Assembly (NCBI GenBank): GCA_035235625.1
Contig: CP141143.1
Coordinates: 21,125,092-21,189,091, forward strand
DNA from: Saururus chinensis
Taxonomy: Eukaryota > Streptophyta > Magnoliopsida > Piperales > Saururaceae
Length of the DNA stretch: 64,000 nucleotides
Reading direction: 5' to 3'
The position numbers and the translations under genes were made by a program. Below the pieces are notes generated by a model. That model was not told where the DNA came from, did no database searches, and saw only the letters and a program-made list of their open reading frames with translations. Shown here piece by piece: positions 38,801-51,103 of the stretch (position 1 is its first letter; each line of letters opens with the position of its first letter).

Positions 38801-41800
38801 TGATATTTTGACAATATTATCTCTAAGCTTCATGTGTTCCAAAAAACAATTATTAACTTTTGTCTGCAGTTCTTCATGTTCAGAACACACTAACAAGGTT
38901 GTAATATGCAACATTCATGTTCTTTACAACCCCAACAGAGGAGACATTAAGCTTGGACAGGTATGTTTTTATTCTTGGGTTTCCACGAGCAGTTGGGTAG
39001 ATTCCCATTCATTTGCATTGGTCGTTTGTTTGGCTACTGATATTAACCGTAGAAATTTAACTCTTCATTGTATTACGGTGGTGTTATCATGGGAACTGAC
39101 TATGTTGAAGTATTTAACTCTCCATGAGGTTGTAACTTGTTCAGTACTGACTTTGAAACTTTACTGGGTAGCAGTAGCATTTCGGAGGAAAAACTATTCT
39201 GTTGTTCTTATCATTTCTTTATGTCTTAATTATTAGCCATAGTAGTGTATAACTGTATCCTTTTGATGAATTTTTAAAGAAGTTGATAAGACTACAAGCA
39301 TGTCTTGATATATGAACTCAAACATTAAAGTTTGTCGTGTATTAGTAGTATCGGTCGTCTTGCCATCCTTTTTTTGTCACCAACTTCTTTACATTAATGA
39401 TACTAAATTAAGCATTAGTATATGACTTCTGTGAAGGTCAGAATCCTCCTTGATCGAGCATGTGCAATTTCCAGAACGTGGAATGACGCCCCGGTTGTTG
39501 TGTGTGGTGACTTTAACTGTACTCCAGAGGTAAATTTTTAATCCTTTTACTTGGGTAGCTCATCTTTCCATTTTTCTCAAATTATCTGCTTAATATATTT
39601 GGTACTAACTGTGGGTTTAGTTTTTAAACAGAGCCCGTTGTACAACTTTATATCGCAACAAAAGGTAAATATTTTGCCTGTAAAACTAGTACCAACTCAG
39701 AAATAGAACTAATGCCTACTTTTATTTCGACAGTTAAACTTTTCTGGCCTTGCTAAGAATAAAATATCAGGACAGTCTTCTGCTTCCATTAATGTGCCAC
39801 CACCGCTTGCACCTAATCATGGGTAAATGTTATGGAATAATGTGTAATGTGTACTGAGCTGGTTTTCACCAAAGTAATGTACAATATTCTTTACATCTCT
39901 ATATTGCAGGGCGCAATTGACACCAAATGATTCCATTAGACCATCTACATTGGCTGATGGTCAAAATAGTCCCAATCATTATACCAGCAGTTTAGAAGAC
40001 TTAAATAAACAACACGAGGAAGATAATGATGTCTGTTTCAGAGGCCATTTAGAAAATCCTCACTTGAGTTCTAGTGTCATGTCAGGAACTATGTCTAGTG
40101 ATAGCAATGGGTCTTTTACTGCAGCTGAGGCTGGGAATATGCGTTGTATCTCCGTTGCAGATAGAGAAAAGGTTAGGTTGGGCTCTCAAACATATGTTGG
40201 TTTGCTAGCCTGTTTATCAAGTGAAAAATCATTTTATCTTCTTCAGTGTGTTTATGCAGGATAAATTAAATTCTGGTTTGAATAATTGGACGGCAAATTT
40301 GTTAGAAGATACTTCCCTGTGCAGTATTAAAGATGGGCTCTATGAAAACAACCTTTCTTGTTTTAAGGAAGAAGATCAATCTCTTCATATTGACATGCAT
40401 AATATTAGCTCGGACTCTAATCAGAACAGTGTGGGCGAGAGGTCTGGTATTTCTTATGGATCATGTAATACAAGAAGAAGCCATTGTCCTAACAATGAAC
40501 ATATTTCTGTAAGACAAATTACGAATCAATTTGATGATCATATTGCTGGAGATCAAGACATCAGCCCTAAGAAGTCTGGGTTTTTGCTGGATCATGGTGA
40601 CAGTGCTTTCAGTATGATCCAAAAATCGAGTCTGATTCAGAGTCTTGGTCCTCCACAAGAGCTTTCAAATAAGGAAAAAGTACATGAGCTTTCTGCAGAG
40701 ATTGGAGAATCCAGCTTTGAGAAGATTGGTGATAATACACCATCAGATTGTTTGCTTGATTCTGACATTACTGAGGCTGAAAATAATCTTTTCCACTCCA
40801 TGGATCAAGGGACCAATAGCCTGGAGAAAACAACTTATGATCCATATATATGGACGCCAGAAGAAATTACTTCTGCATCAGGAAGTGCGGAATGCTTATC
40901 TGCTGAGCATCCTATAAAGTTGAAGAGCACATATACTGAAGTTGAGGTAACCTGATTGCACTAAAATTATGCTCTCATGCAATTACATGAGAGAGTCCCT
41001 ATTTAAGTAGCTGACACCAGCATGGGCAAAGAAAATTTCAACCTTTCCATATATATATAATATATATATATATATGAAGATGATCCAGGCTGGCAATAAA
41101 TATCATATTTATTTTTCTCTTCCATAATTCGCTAGTCAGGTTTTACTGGGATAATTGTTTGTTTAAACTGAAAGTTGTTTTATTTCTAATGTGGAGAGAC
41201 TGTTGTCTAATTGTTGTGTGGTGCTATGGATGTTAGTATACACGAGTACTTGCTGGGATTGAACCTGGAATTTTGTAATAGAGGGTCAACAAGATTTTTC
41301 CATAGGCCCCATGTCCCTCCCTTGGTTCTGCTCATCTGTGTGTGCATACTATTCCATTGGAGAATGGGGCTTATGACTTTTTTGTTTGCACAGGGTCATG
41401 CTGGGACAAAGGATGCAAGTGGAGAACCTCAAGTTACCAGCTATAACAGGCAATTTATGGGCACTGTTGACTATATATGGTAAGGTTGGCCATCAGATCT
41501 CTGTTTTTTACTAAAAAAAAAGATGATCTGGAAGTGTCTGACTGGATGATGTTTCCTTCTTTAAGAGAGGAATGACCTTAACTGGTCATATGTGACTACT
41601 AGATGTGCCTTACCTCTATGTAAATTTCTATCCAATTGATTCAGAATCTTTCTGTCATCTGGACAACTTTCTTACAATTCTCTTTGTCAATGCAAAAACT
41701 TGGGTGAAGAAAATTACCTTCTTACCTAGAGTCTGGGTTTTGTGCATTTTTTTTTTGTCAGTTGAAATGGGGCTATGGCCCAATCTGCTCATGTAACTCT

Positions 41801-42651
41801 GTTCAACACATTACAGGTGTTCAGAAGGTTTACAAACTGTCAAGGTGCTCAATACAATCCCAAAACATGTTCTACAAAGGACATCTGGATATCCAACTCG
41901 GGTATGATTCTCATGGGTATTGCTGATATTTGCAAGATGTCGATGTTTATAAGGAACCATACCTTTTAACAGTCGATATTGGCACAGATAGGAATGTATG
42001 TGCATATATAGTATATTATGTCATTCTTATTACAAATGTGTGTTTGAGTAAAGTGTCAAATGCACATCACTGATAAGTAAAAACCTCTCAATTTGTCAAC
42101 TACAAATCTTTTGTCGGAGATGTTTTCTTCGTTGGTTATTTTTTTCCTGCGATTTAACTAAACTTATCTTCAACTATGATTTTATAGTCTTTTAATTGTA
42201 ACATTAGAGTTGGTTGACTTAATGAAAAACATGTCAAATTGAGGCTGAATCTTTTGATCACTCTATCTAGTGCTTGTGTGCAAAATAAGAACATATATAC
42301 TCGTAAAAATTAACCTTCATGGTGTCTATTAAGCAACTTTCTTTGGTAGATAATTGAGTGTCTCCCTTGAAATGTTTGGGTTCAATTTTGCTCAGTAAAC
42401 TGTCTTCACTTAGTAACTTGGTTAGGAGGTGAATGTGTTTATTGTGTTTTACGATATACATCTGTCATTTAATATGAGAGTTTTACTTTCTACAAGTATT
42501 CTAGCTTTCAAAACACCCTTATTGGTTTTGTTTCTGATGTAGATTTATGTATTTTTAAACATATATGTTTATGCAGAAATGGGGGAGTGACCATCTTGCC
42601 TTAGCTTGCCAGTTGGCTTTTGTGAAAGACACGCCATCCGGAGAGGCGTGA
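26828..42651 (+). CDS. CCR4-type poly(A) deadenylase, CCR4 homolog 6-like
   Basis: Sixteen exons: 26828-26908, 27000-27297, 35472-35638, 35867-35932, 37360-37412, 37864-37945, 38071-38117, 38870-38960, 39437-39529, 39632-39664, 39734-39822, 39910-40171, 40260-40946, 41394-41479, 41817-41901, 42577-42651. All junctions are GT-AG, phases agree, and the total is 2295 nt (764 residues). The N terminus (residues 28-126) is Gly/Arg/Gln-rich. The exonuclease-endonuclease-phosphatase domain follows: SYNILADY (Asn135), FQEVDQF (Glu183), VVCGDFNCTP (Asp320, Asn322), GTVDYIW (from 706) and WGSDHL (Asp745, His746). All expected catalytic residues are present. An acidic, Ser/Asn-rich insert of about 350 residues (exons 11-13) splits the domain, as in plant CCR4 homolog 6. 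The product shortens mRNA poly(A) tails; there is no LRR domain, so contact with the CCR4-NOT core would differ from yeast Ccr4. Intron 2 is 8.2 kb, filled with nested retrotransposons. Met at 26891 is an alternative start. Confidence 0.9.
28556..31289 (+). mobile_element. Second Ty1/copia element with inverted LTRs, nested in the first
   Basis: The insertion is bounded by the 5-bp direct repeat CTAAC (28551-28555 and 31290-31294). Removing it plus one CTAAC restores the outer LTR, as the intact right LTR shows at its matching site ('tctaacacactgcac'). The right LTR (30804-31289, TGTAAAG...ACAACA) is in plus orientation after a purine tract and a plus-strand RT/RNase H relic. The left LTR-like segment (28556-28948) is the reverse complement of the right one and lacks about 90 bp internally. 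The two ends of the insertion are therefore both the 3' ends of LTRs. Confidence 0.75.
29106..30674 (+). pseudogene. Decayed copia reverse transcriptase and RNase H
   Basis: Translation across several frames gives copia pol signatures: a piece like W-KRAMDDEIDLL, then KWVYRLKHE, then DYTEIFAPV, then LKQLDVRIAFLDGDLEKEIYM, and at 30456-30674 an RNase H end with CDNNDAITLARN, RTKHIDIKYYFIR and LADMFTKV. Frameshifts and stops interrupt it throughout. It belongs to the inner element 28556-31289. Confidence 0.85.
31640..32520 (-). pseudogene. Decayed copia RT/RNase H of the outer element
   Basis: On the minus strand 32285-32076 encodes the copia signature YAQAIGSLMYVITCTRPDLS, followed by RNase H-like pieces (GGLDEKKSTADYVF, then a CDN triad) that continue in shifted frames towards 31700. 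The outer limits are approximate. Orientation matches the primer-binding site and purine tract of the outer LTR element. Confidence 0.75.
33857..35471 (+). other. Rest of CCR4 intron 2
   Basis: AT-rich intron DNA between the retrotransposon and exon 3, ending in the acceptor TGTACAG. I see no gene or element in it. Confidence 0.5.
36655..37140. mobile_element. Possible element in CCR4 intron 4
   Basis: A block of different composition inside intron 4, with runs like 'ccctttttcccgtgatttcc' on one side and 'gggtttcttggtcaaaacccc' on the other, and a 'ggccgtggccagccagcc' core. The composition resembles the element at 5677-6657. Boundaries and class are uncertain. Confidence 0.3.
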
Positions 42652-44106
42652 AGCAGAAAGTTACCTGTTTTCCTGCTGATCAGTTCTTTTGTACATTAGA
42701 AGCATCTGTCGCAGTTTGAGCTGCTGAAAGTGATAGGATCCTTTTTCTCATTATATGTCTACCAATTATTTCTCCATATTCTTAAATATTTTTTCCTAAT
42801 CAGTGTTCGTGTCTGATCTTTGTTAGTTCTGGGTGTAATGGTTTTTTATAACATGGATCGGCGCGTTAATAATAACTAATAAAATTCATTCGTGGAGGAA
42901 TTGCATGTATATACACTGATAAAAGTGCATGTGTTGCACTCTAGAGATTTAGAGTCTAATTACCATATGCAAATTGAATTAAGTTTAGCAATTTTACATG
43001 GCCATAAATAAGAATCTAAATAATATTATAGGCATATTAGGGGTAATTGTGGACTTTTATGATAAAAATCAGTCGCCCCTGTTTCACTTTAATAATATAG
43101 ATATGGATAAGGGATGAATTTACGAGCTTACTAAACTCAAACATAGGTTACGTGTGCTATCTCATTGGCCTAAGTTCGTTAGAGAAGCATTTTCCCTTAG
43201 TTTATCCAGGACTGTTGTGGGTCCCGGCCAATAGCCCTAATTATTAACTGACCAATTAGCACTAAGGTTGCAATAGTGCAACAAAGAATTATTGGGTACC
43301 CTCAGAGTGCCTCATACTAAGAATTGATGATATACGCCCTAGTGCATGTTAATACAAGTGAGAGATAGTACATGGGGCATTGATGTTGTAAGCTGGGAGT
43401 TGTCGTCCGGGAGTACATAATTTCTCTGGTTGAAAGGCTAATCAGATCATGAGGACCCAAAACGGAGCAATTAAGTGATCAACCTGAGCCCACGCATAGG
43501 TCCAGGTAAAAGTGGCGCGGACCAATTCTACGATTCATCCGTCTGGTCTGATGTATGCGAGCAGGCACAGGAGCCATCAAGTTCAGTTGGAAATCTGGTT
43601 TCATAATGCATGTTGGAAACACAAACGTAGCTCTAGGTAAAAGTGATGTTGGCTACTTCTGCGATTTATTCGTCTGATCTGATTTATGCCAGCAAACACA
43701 GGAACCATCAAGTTTAGCGAGGTCAGAACCACAGAAACTGATAATTTGTACTAAAACTAGATTAACATTCTTAAGTATTTTAATGTTACTGTTGATATCA
43801 TGACATGTTCACTGCAGGATGTTTAATTTAAATAATTTAATGCTTACAAATATTATGAACTTATTTTTTCTTTTTTCAGAAGAATGTATCACTATTTAAT
43901 AAAATTATTATTATTTTAAATATTATTAATATAAAACTGAGTATAAATTTTAAGAGTAGAAGAGTCAAAAATCAAAAGTTTTAAGTAAATTTAATGCAAA
44001 AGTTACGTAGTACCCTTAAAAGTGTCAGATCGTGTGGTAAATAGAAACCGTCAGATGGTCGTGAATCCAACATAATCTAACGGCTTCCATGTGGCACTTA
44101 TTGCCA
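42652..44106. other. Intergenic DNA between CCR4 and the plastid-protein gene
   Basis: The first few hundred bases are probably the CCR4 3' UTR. Further on is a diverged tandem duplication (43504-43718). No other gene was seen. Confidence 0.45.
43504..43718. repeat. Diverged tandem duplication, period 131 bp
   Basis: 'aggtaaaagtg' begins similar blocks of about 84 bp at 43504 and 43635. They share 'tctgatctgat(g/t)tatg' and 'acaggarccatcaagtt' pieces. Confidence 0.75.
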
Positions 44107-44118
44107 GGACACGTGTCC
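44107..44118. promoter_or_regulatory. Perfect palindromic G-box GGACACGTGTCC
   Basis: A 12-bp perfect palindrome centred on CACGTG, 86 bp upstream of the start codon at 44204. G-boxes bind bHLH (PIF) and bZIP (HY5, ABF) factors and are common in light- or ABA-regulated genes. This would suit a nuclear gene for a plastid protein; the role is inferred. Confidence 0.55.
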
Positions 44119-44203
44119 TCGGTGGAGCCCACATTTGAAAGGAGTACGAAGGGAAGAAATTTGAGGCGTGCGAAGTTCGGAAGAAACGAAACGGGAGAGC
44201 GAA

Positions 44204-47200
44204 ATGGCCTTGCATTCCTCGGTTCCGTCTTCCCCTCTTCTGGCCAAGCCCACTTCTGTCGCTGGCTGGTGCCGCCGGTCTCTCGTCCGTGTCAGGGCCT
44301 CCGCCGATGTCCCCGATTTCCTTTCTGCTGACTGGTACCCAGTTTCCACTCTTCTTGCTTTTTCTCTGTTCTTTTGTGCACTTCATCCAGCCGATCGCAA
44401 GTGATGGAGTTCGGAATATCGATGGGCTTTTATGCATTTGCTGTGATCTCCTATGGAGGATTGGACTTGTGGGTCTTTCTTTTGAGTTATATATCTCGAC
44501 TATGTTCGGGTTTATTTTGCTGTTTCAGTTAGTGACAAATTTTGATGCACGTTTTCTTCTCGAATTTACTGTTCTCCGATTCTCACAAGTTAAAACAGGT
44601 GGACGATCTTACAGTGTTTCAACCGACTGGTTTGGAGGTTGCTATCCCCATGAATAGGGGTGTTAACGAGCCCAGTCTCATCGAGCTAAAGAGTGTTTAA
44701 GCTTGAGCTTAAAACTTTAATTTCGAGTTCGAGTTGAACTCGAGCCGAGTTGAGTTGTTATGTCCTGTAATCATTGTTTAATTTTGTAATTGGTGACCTA
44801 GGGGTATTTAGAGTAAAATCAGTAAAACGAACATGGTTAGTAAGTGGTCTAATGTGTTAAATTAGAAAATCAAATGAATTAGTCTTTGTTGATTTTGATT
44901 TTCTAAGTTAGACTATTAATACATGACGGAGGGAGTAAGATTTTATAAAAAAAATGGTTCTAGATCACGAGACATTATATAATTCCTCTAACAAAAAGCC
45001 TCGTGTAATTGTATCTCGAAAAAGTAAAAATAATATATTTTATGGAAAGAGTTAAAGCTTGGGAGACATGAAAGCTCTATATAATGTGTATTTAAAAAAA
45101 TAATGTATTTAATGTGAGTTTAAGTGTTTATCGAGCTTCGAGCCGAGCCGTACCAAACACAGGTATGTTTGAGTTTAGCTTGACCTACTTTGAGTTCAAG
45201 CTCGAACATGAGTCAAACTCGAGCCGAGTCGAGCTTTCAAGTTTACTTTAACTCCCTTATTCATGAAATGCTTTTGTTTTTCCTTTTTGAAAAAAAATAC
45301 TTTTTCGCCCTTCTGTGTCTTGTAATCGATCTTATATTTTCTGTTCTTATTTTGATTTTTGTTGGGTATTTTGTGTTCGTATTTCTAATTTGAAGTGTTT
45401 TTGGATCTTGCTAAGCTTCCCTATTTGTGTAAGACATTTTTAGACAAGCAATTGGACTGTGTGATATGTGCGTTTGCGAGTGGTTTTGGAAGAGGAATCA
45501 GGAATATGTTAGACAATGTTTGTGGCCTTCACGAATTATTGAGTCTAAAATATTGACTTAGTGTAGTGTACTTTAGTGTATATCGTATTGACCTGGGCTC
45601 TTTTTTATTTTCTTTATATTCAAAAGTTTACCATTGTTCTTTTAGTGTATTTAATTGCTTGCCTTATTTTAGTGGTATGGGAGCCCAGGTTGTAGATTCT
45701 AGGGCCTAGCCCCTCTGGACGGCGTTGTGCTAGCCCCGTGTGTGTTCACGTGCAAAACTTGATAGATGCTTGCACGTGTGGGTGAGTGTTGGAATATTAA
45801 GTAATTATATTGATTATCTGTTTTCTTATAGCTCGAGCTTTTTGGAAACAATGACGGTTATTTAACACTAAAGGGTTTGGGGACTTACTCATTTCAGAGA
45901 ATTTGTTTGGAGGATGTATCTCTAGTGCTTTTACTAACTGCTGTCTGATTTGTGGTCTAGTCAAGAGATTGGAAGAAGTTTCTAAAGTTCTAAGATGATC
46001 TGGAATCTTTAGAAAAGTTAGTATTTCAATTACTCACTATTTTTGGGTATATTGCGCATAACCCTCCATGAATGTGTGAAAGTGCACTTAACTAATAAAA
46101 AATGATGATTCCATCAGGTTTAGGATATTTTAAGACAAATTTACCTTATATGCTTAATAACACATAACCCTACTAAGACAAATTTAATATCTGCATTTAC
46201 ACACTTATCCATCTCTTGAAAGTTTGAATTTTTTTCATACGAGATGGTTTTATTACTTATGTAATGAACAATATATGAGTTTCATTCTTATACTGTCACA
46301 GACTCAGAGTTGTGATGTTTGTAATGGTAGACTTTCCATGATGAGAATGGATATTTTTGTTGCAGGCTTGAGACTCGTCGGAAAAGACCATTTGGCCCAA
46401 GACTAAGTGTAACATCCTAAACTAACGTAGATACTAACATTTCCTACTCTATTTGCTTCTATGCATATTGTCTATGACTCATTTTTAGTTTAGTGCAGAA
46501 GAAGCTGTTCAGTGGCAGCTTGATGCATTGAAATACAATGATCAGCCACGTCCAGATTATGGGGTGGAGGTTATGTATAGGGTAGGCACATATTCTTATC
46601 TAATGAGCTTGATAAGTTTATATTTGCATTAGAAAAAAATTTACATCTCCTTCCTGGATGTAGAAGTTAATTCAACCGATGAAATTGGTTGCAAGTAAAG
46701 AAGTCAAGATGTTCACAGAAAAATGGAATTAGTAAAAAAAATGTAATTACCAAGTGTAGTTTTTTCCTGTGAAGTCAGTTGCCAATTAACACTATTCTTT
46801 TACACCATTGCACTTGGATTCAAGAGTAGGAGACCTGTAATTAGTCTTGTTTCCCAGAAGAATTGATAAGATAATTTTTCTTATTTCTCAGTTTGCTGGA
46901 TTTGATCCATTTGAGAGGTCAACGTATTTTGGACCCTTCTTTGATTTGGGACAGGTCAGTAGTTAGTAGGCTCCCAAAAATGCTTTATTTTGGTGGTAGC
47001 AAGTTGTGGCTTTCTTGCTGATACAAATTTTCTATGGCCTTGACACTTCTATATAGTTTGAACGGTTCAGACGAATTTTCCACCATTCTACTTACCGAGT
47101 GCTGCTTGGCCACAAGGAGAGGAAAACATTAAGCAGTCTTTGGGTTAAAGAAGTATGTTGAAGCCACATTTTGAGTCATATTAAAAATAATATGCACACT

Positions 47201-47547
47201 CCTGACAATAGTCAAATTCATTATATGCCAGACTGCCACTGCACCCATGTTTACGTTTCTTTACTCCTTGGTACAGAATCGATTTAAACAGAGAGTTTGG
47301 GTACAAGGATCTCGCCCGGAGGAGGAAGAAATTTTTGAGTTCACAATGGTTCAGGTAAGTCAAGTTTTAATGGCTATGGCCCCCAAACTCTCTTCCCATC
47401 TATATTTCTCGTTGACATCAGTACAGCTATGGACTTTTCGTTACTATTGGTCATATACAGAGAATTGGCGGTTCTTGGGATGGTTATTGGGTCACAGAAA
47501 GCCTACTAAATGATGGTAATGGGTTCACCAGTGGTATAGCTTATTGA
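44204..47547 (+). CDS. Conserved plant protein of unknown function, probably plastid-targeted
   Basis: Seven exons: 44204-44334, 46366-46408, 46489-46581, 46892-46954, 47057-47152, 47277-47354, 47461-47547. All are GT-AG, phases agree, and the total is 591 nt (196 residues). Residues 1-32 are rich in Ser, Ala, Val and Arg with few acidic residues, like a chloroplast transit peptide. The core is well organised: FSAEEAVQWQLDALK, then a Phe-rich segment (FAGFDPFERSTYFGPFFDLG), then FRRIFHHSTYRVLLGH, PEEEEIFEF and the C-terminal GGSWDGYW. I recognise this as a conserved plant protein but know no biochemical function. It may belong to the DUF4864/NTF2-like fold group; this is from memory and unverified. 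The last exon has an in-frame stop 29 codons after a clear acceptor. Intron 1 is 2.0 kb and holds a hAT-like element. Confidence 0.8.
44655..45259. mobile_element. hAT-like element in intron 1 of the plastid-protein gene
   Basis: The left end TAGGGGTGTTAACGAGCC is the typical end of this hAT family. The right end (TTTACTTTAACTCCCTTA) is a decayed inverse of it. The flanks CCCATGAA (44647-44654) and TTCATGAA (45260-45267) match at 6 of 8 positions. Subterminal 'gagccgagtcgagc' motifs lie at both ends. The interior has a half Stowaway end ('gacggagggag') near 44926. Confidence 0.6.
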
Positions 47548-47855
47548 ATGCATCCTATTCAGTATACAGGTAGCATTGGAACAAATACGACTACTAATGA
47601 GTATGCAAGCTTTTGTACATATAAGTTCGAAAGCAGTCCTTCCTGATAGATGACAATGTTGTCTACTTTCATTGTAAATGAAAAACAATTTTATCTTATG
47701 CATCTTCCTGACGTCACATATACGGAGTATACTTTTGGCACCTTACTGATTTCACATGTATACTAAACCAAGATATGGTTGATGTAGATAGATGTCCACA
47801 CAAGCTAAATTAAAGATGAAAATATAAGAAAAATAATTAAAATATAAAATAAATT

Positions 47856-48606
47856 GGGAAATTTATTTAAATAATATTTTTTAAATAAATATTTACTAAT
47901 TTAGACTACTTAGGGAAATATTTCTCAAAGTGGTGTTGTTTTTTGCCACGCACGCACCAGCAAAGCAGCTAGTGCTTGCGTGGTTTTTTTTTAAATTTTT
48001 TTTTATTTCGTCCCCTCCCCTCTCTCCTCTCTCTCTTCACTCACTCTCTCTTCTCTCTCTCTTCACTCTCTCTCTCCACTCTTTCTCTCCTCTCTCTCTC
48101 TTTACTCTCACTCTCTTCTCTCTCTCCTCTTTCTCTCTATTCACTCTTTCTCCTCTTTAAGAGAATGAATAGAGAGAGAAAGAGGAGAGAGAGAGACAAT
48201 GAATAAAGAGAGAAAGAGGAGAGAAGAGAGAGAGAGAGAGTGGAGAGATAGAAGAGAGAGAGATTGTAGAAAGAAAGAGGAGAGAGAGTGAAGAGAGAGA
48301 AGAGAGTGTGATGAGAGAGAGAGTGAAGAGAGAGAGGGGAGGGGAGTACTGAGAAGGACGAAATCGGTATACAGTACTAGAAGGACGAAATCAATAAAAT
48401 GATTGATTTCGTCCTTTAGAATGAAGTACTGATTTTGTCCCTTAGAAGAACGAATTCAAAAAAAAATATAAAAAAAAGCCACGCAGGTACCAACTGCTTG
48501 GCTGGCGCCTGCGTGGTAAAAAGCAACACCACTTTGGAAAATATTTTTCAAAGTGGTTTAAATTGATAAATATTTATTTAAAAATTATTATTTAAATAAA
48601 TTTCCC
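47856..48606. mobile_element. 751-bp foldback element, Mutator-like, with 9-bp TSD
   Basis: The ends are perfect inverse copies (GGGAAATTTATTTAAATAAT and its complement). The perfect 9-bp direct repeat AAATAAATT flanks the element (47847-47855, 48607-48615) and occurs once in the intact right LTR of the host element. The arms continue inward for about 150 bp with the 'tttctcaaagtggtgttg' and 'ccacgcaggcgcc' blocks. Next comes a polypyrimidine stretch (about 48000-48155) facing a polypurine stretch (about 48160-48345), so nearly the whole element can fold into one hairpin. No coding capacity was found. Confidence 0.8.
48000..48345. repeat. Facing (CT)n and (GA)n tracts
   Basis: About 155 bp of C/T-rich sequence with CTCTCT runs is followed directly by about 185 bp of G/A-rich sequence with GAGAGA runs. 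Together they form an imperfect inverted repeat in the centre of the foldback element. Confidence 0.9.
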
Positions 48607-51103
48607 AAATAAATTAAACTAACCCGAGGGTTTGATGTTTGAATTTTTGAATTATTCAAATAGGGCATAGCCTTTACATATTTATAGGCAATTAAGCCTA
48701 TTAATTCTAATGTTAATAAAAATTTTAATTATAATAGATTCCTAATATTATTTTAAGCCCCATAAGAATAAAGTCTTAATTATATTAAATTATTTTTACT
48801 AACAATAATTAAATTTTAATTGTAATAGGCTATGAAGGCGAGACTTGACTCTTAGGGCGGGTTATAACATTCCACCTTGTTTTTGCTCCATCTCGTCTTC
48901 TAGGTCGTCTTTGGTTCTTGCTAAGGTTGAAAAATGAATGCAGTGAGTATAAGCAATTAGGCCCACCAATGTTGCTCGGCATGTGAATTTGTAGATGGGC
49001 CCGACCGAACATAGTGCGAAAGAGAAATGTAGATCCACTGAAAAACCAAGAAGATATATAGAACAAATTGTGCACAAAGGCCCAATACTGGAAAGAGGAC
49101 ATGGAGTCAAATATGCTTCTAGGCAAAAGAGCAAACACCTGCTAGGAGGAGGGTGTGCATAACCTGTCAAGCTAAGCATCATGAAGGAAATGGAATTCCA
49201 GTTGATCATGGAAGACTAGGGTATGACAGGTGAGTTCGGAATGGAATAGAAGTGAGGAGCAAATGCAGAAGCCTGCTTTGGGTCGGGTTTGTTGCGCAAC
49301 TTGTCGAAGCATGCTAAGTATGGACCCATATAAAATTTCCCAAATGAAGTTGCTAGAAGGTGGACTCTCATCATTCATGGCAGGAAGGGACTCCACAAAT
49401 GCATTGAACGCCCGGAGAGGGCAAAAGGCAGGGCAAAGGAAGCTTGATGCTAGAGGAGTGCTGCCACGGGAACGACCGGTGTGAGATGAAGGTTGTTGGA
49501 ATCAACGGCAAAGGAGAGCCCCAACGCCTCAACCAGCGCTGTCGCGGGTGGTCGGTGAAGTGGGAGAAGCAATTGTAGAAGATGGAGAGGTTGCGGGAAA
49601 AGATAAGACTGTCGGCGGCTGATGTGGAGGTTTGAAGCAGGTGGAGGCTTTATCGTTCGGCCATGTGAGGCCCTCATTGACCAATCTGGCCTGGCAAAAT
49701 CGTGAGGGAGAGCCATCAGCAAAAATCAGGAGCGGGGGTGGAAGTGTGAGGTGTGGGAAGGTTTTGGTGGAGCGGATGACAGATCCACCGGGAAAAGGGG
49801 AAAACTTCATGGCGGAAGCAAGAAATAGAAAGAAGGTTTGGAGGCATTTTTTTGCAACAGGGGACGGATTGTCGCCGTTGAAAAATCACAAATGGAGGAG
49901 ATCATAGAGGAAGCTGCAAGTGTGGATTTGTGATCTCTTAAATTTGTTAGGGGGTTGTGGTGGTGGTAGAGTGACAAAATTGTTAGGGAGAGAACTGATT
50001 GGCGGCTGCATATGCGAAGGGGAAATAGATAGTTCAACATGGGCATGGTTGAGGCAAGAAATGAGGTGGAGCTCTAGTCGTCGACCTATGTCAGGGAAGA
50101 AGGCATGCCTAGTGGAAAGAGGAAGATGGATTGTGAGGCCGGAGCAAATGGGGCCTTCGCTGGGGTCGATTTGAAACTCTGTTGAGGAGAGGAACTATGG
50201 TAGAAACGGGGCCATTGTGGGACCCATTTTGTTAGGAACCCCAACCACCGGATCCGCCACTATGACAAGGCTCGCGACGATTTTGCGAAAGTAAGAAGTT
50301 TTGGACGAATTTCAAGGACGGATGAAGAACCTGACTATGCAACACAGCCAGCTGGAGGTAGAGACAAACTAGAAGTAGTGGCTATGACAGCGAGTGGCGG
50401 ATCGACAGGAGCTGCTAACAGCGTGGTATCTTTTGGTGTGGACGCGGCCGGCAGTGGTGCAGAAGTGACTAGAGAAAAAGAGTTGTTTGGCTGGTGGTAT
50501 GAGCCAAGCAAGAGGCGGCGAAAGGCCTAGACGAATGTGGTTGCAAAGAGTGGATGACGAGCATGAGCGAAGTTGAGGCATCCATAACCTTATCAAAATG
50601 GCGAGTCATTTCAGCTTGGTTAGTAGCTATGATAAAGTTGAGTTCTGATAACCCCATATATAGTAAAGCCACATGTGCATCCAATTGCATCATGTGTGAG
50701 TGAATATAAGCAGGAGAGGGTGGAAAGGTAGGGAGGTCTAAAATTAAACATTCCGATACTAGTGATGTAGATCGATGTTTATATAAACTAAATTAAAGAT
50801 AAAAATATAAAATAAAATAATTAAAATATAAAATAAATTAAACTAACTTGAATCTGATTTTTGAATTTGAATTTTGAATTATTCAAATAGGGCATAGCCC
50901 CTACATAGCTATGGTAATTAATTCTCTTAATCTTAACACTAATAAAACTTCTAATTAGAATGAACTTTTAACATTATCTTAAGCCCATTAAGAATAAAGT
51001 TTTAATTATATTAATTTATTCTTATTAATAATAATTAAATTTTAATTTTAATAGACTATGAAGGCTGTATCTGAAAATCTTGTTAGGCCTTGATAACAAT
51101 GGT

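Larger units (their letters stand above)
47780..51098 (-). mobile_element. Non-autonomous LTR retrotransposon with 5-bp target duplication
   Basis: Direct repeats start TGATGTAGAT(A/C)GATG and end near TAACA: 47780-48869 (left, split by another element) and 50763-51098 (right, 336 bp). The whole is bounded by ATGGT at 47775-47779 and 51099-51103. On the minus strand the right LTR is followed by TAGTATCGGAATG, a decayed initiator-Met primer-binding site, so the element reads leftwards. The interior (48870-50762) is less AT-rich. Its first minus-strand frame (50693-50469) resembles the coiled start of a gag protein, but I see no pol, so the element is non-autonomous or heavily deleted. Confidence 0.8.

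Noticed and set aside
47930..48206. Leu/Ser-rich open frames
   Set aside because: They lie in the CT-rich arm of a foldback element.
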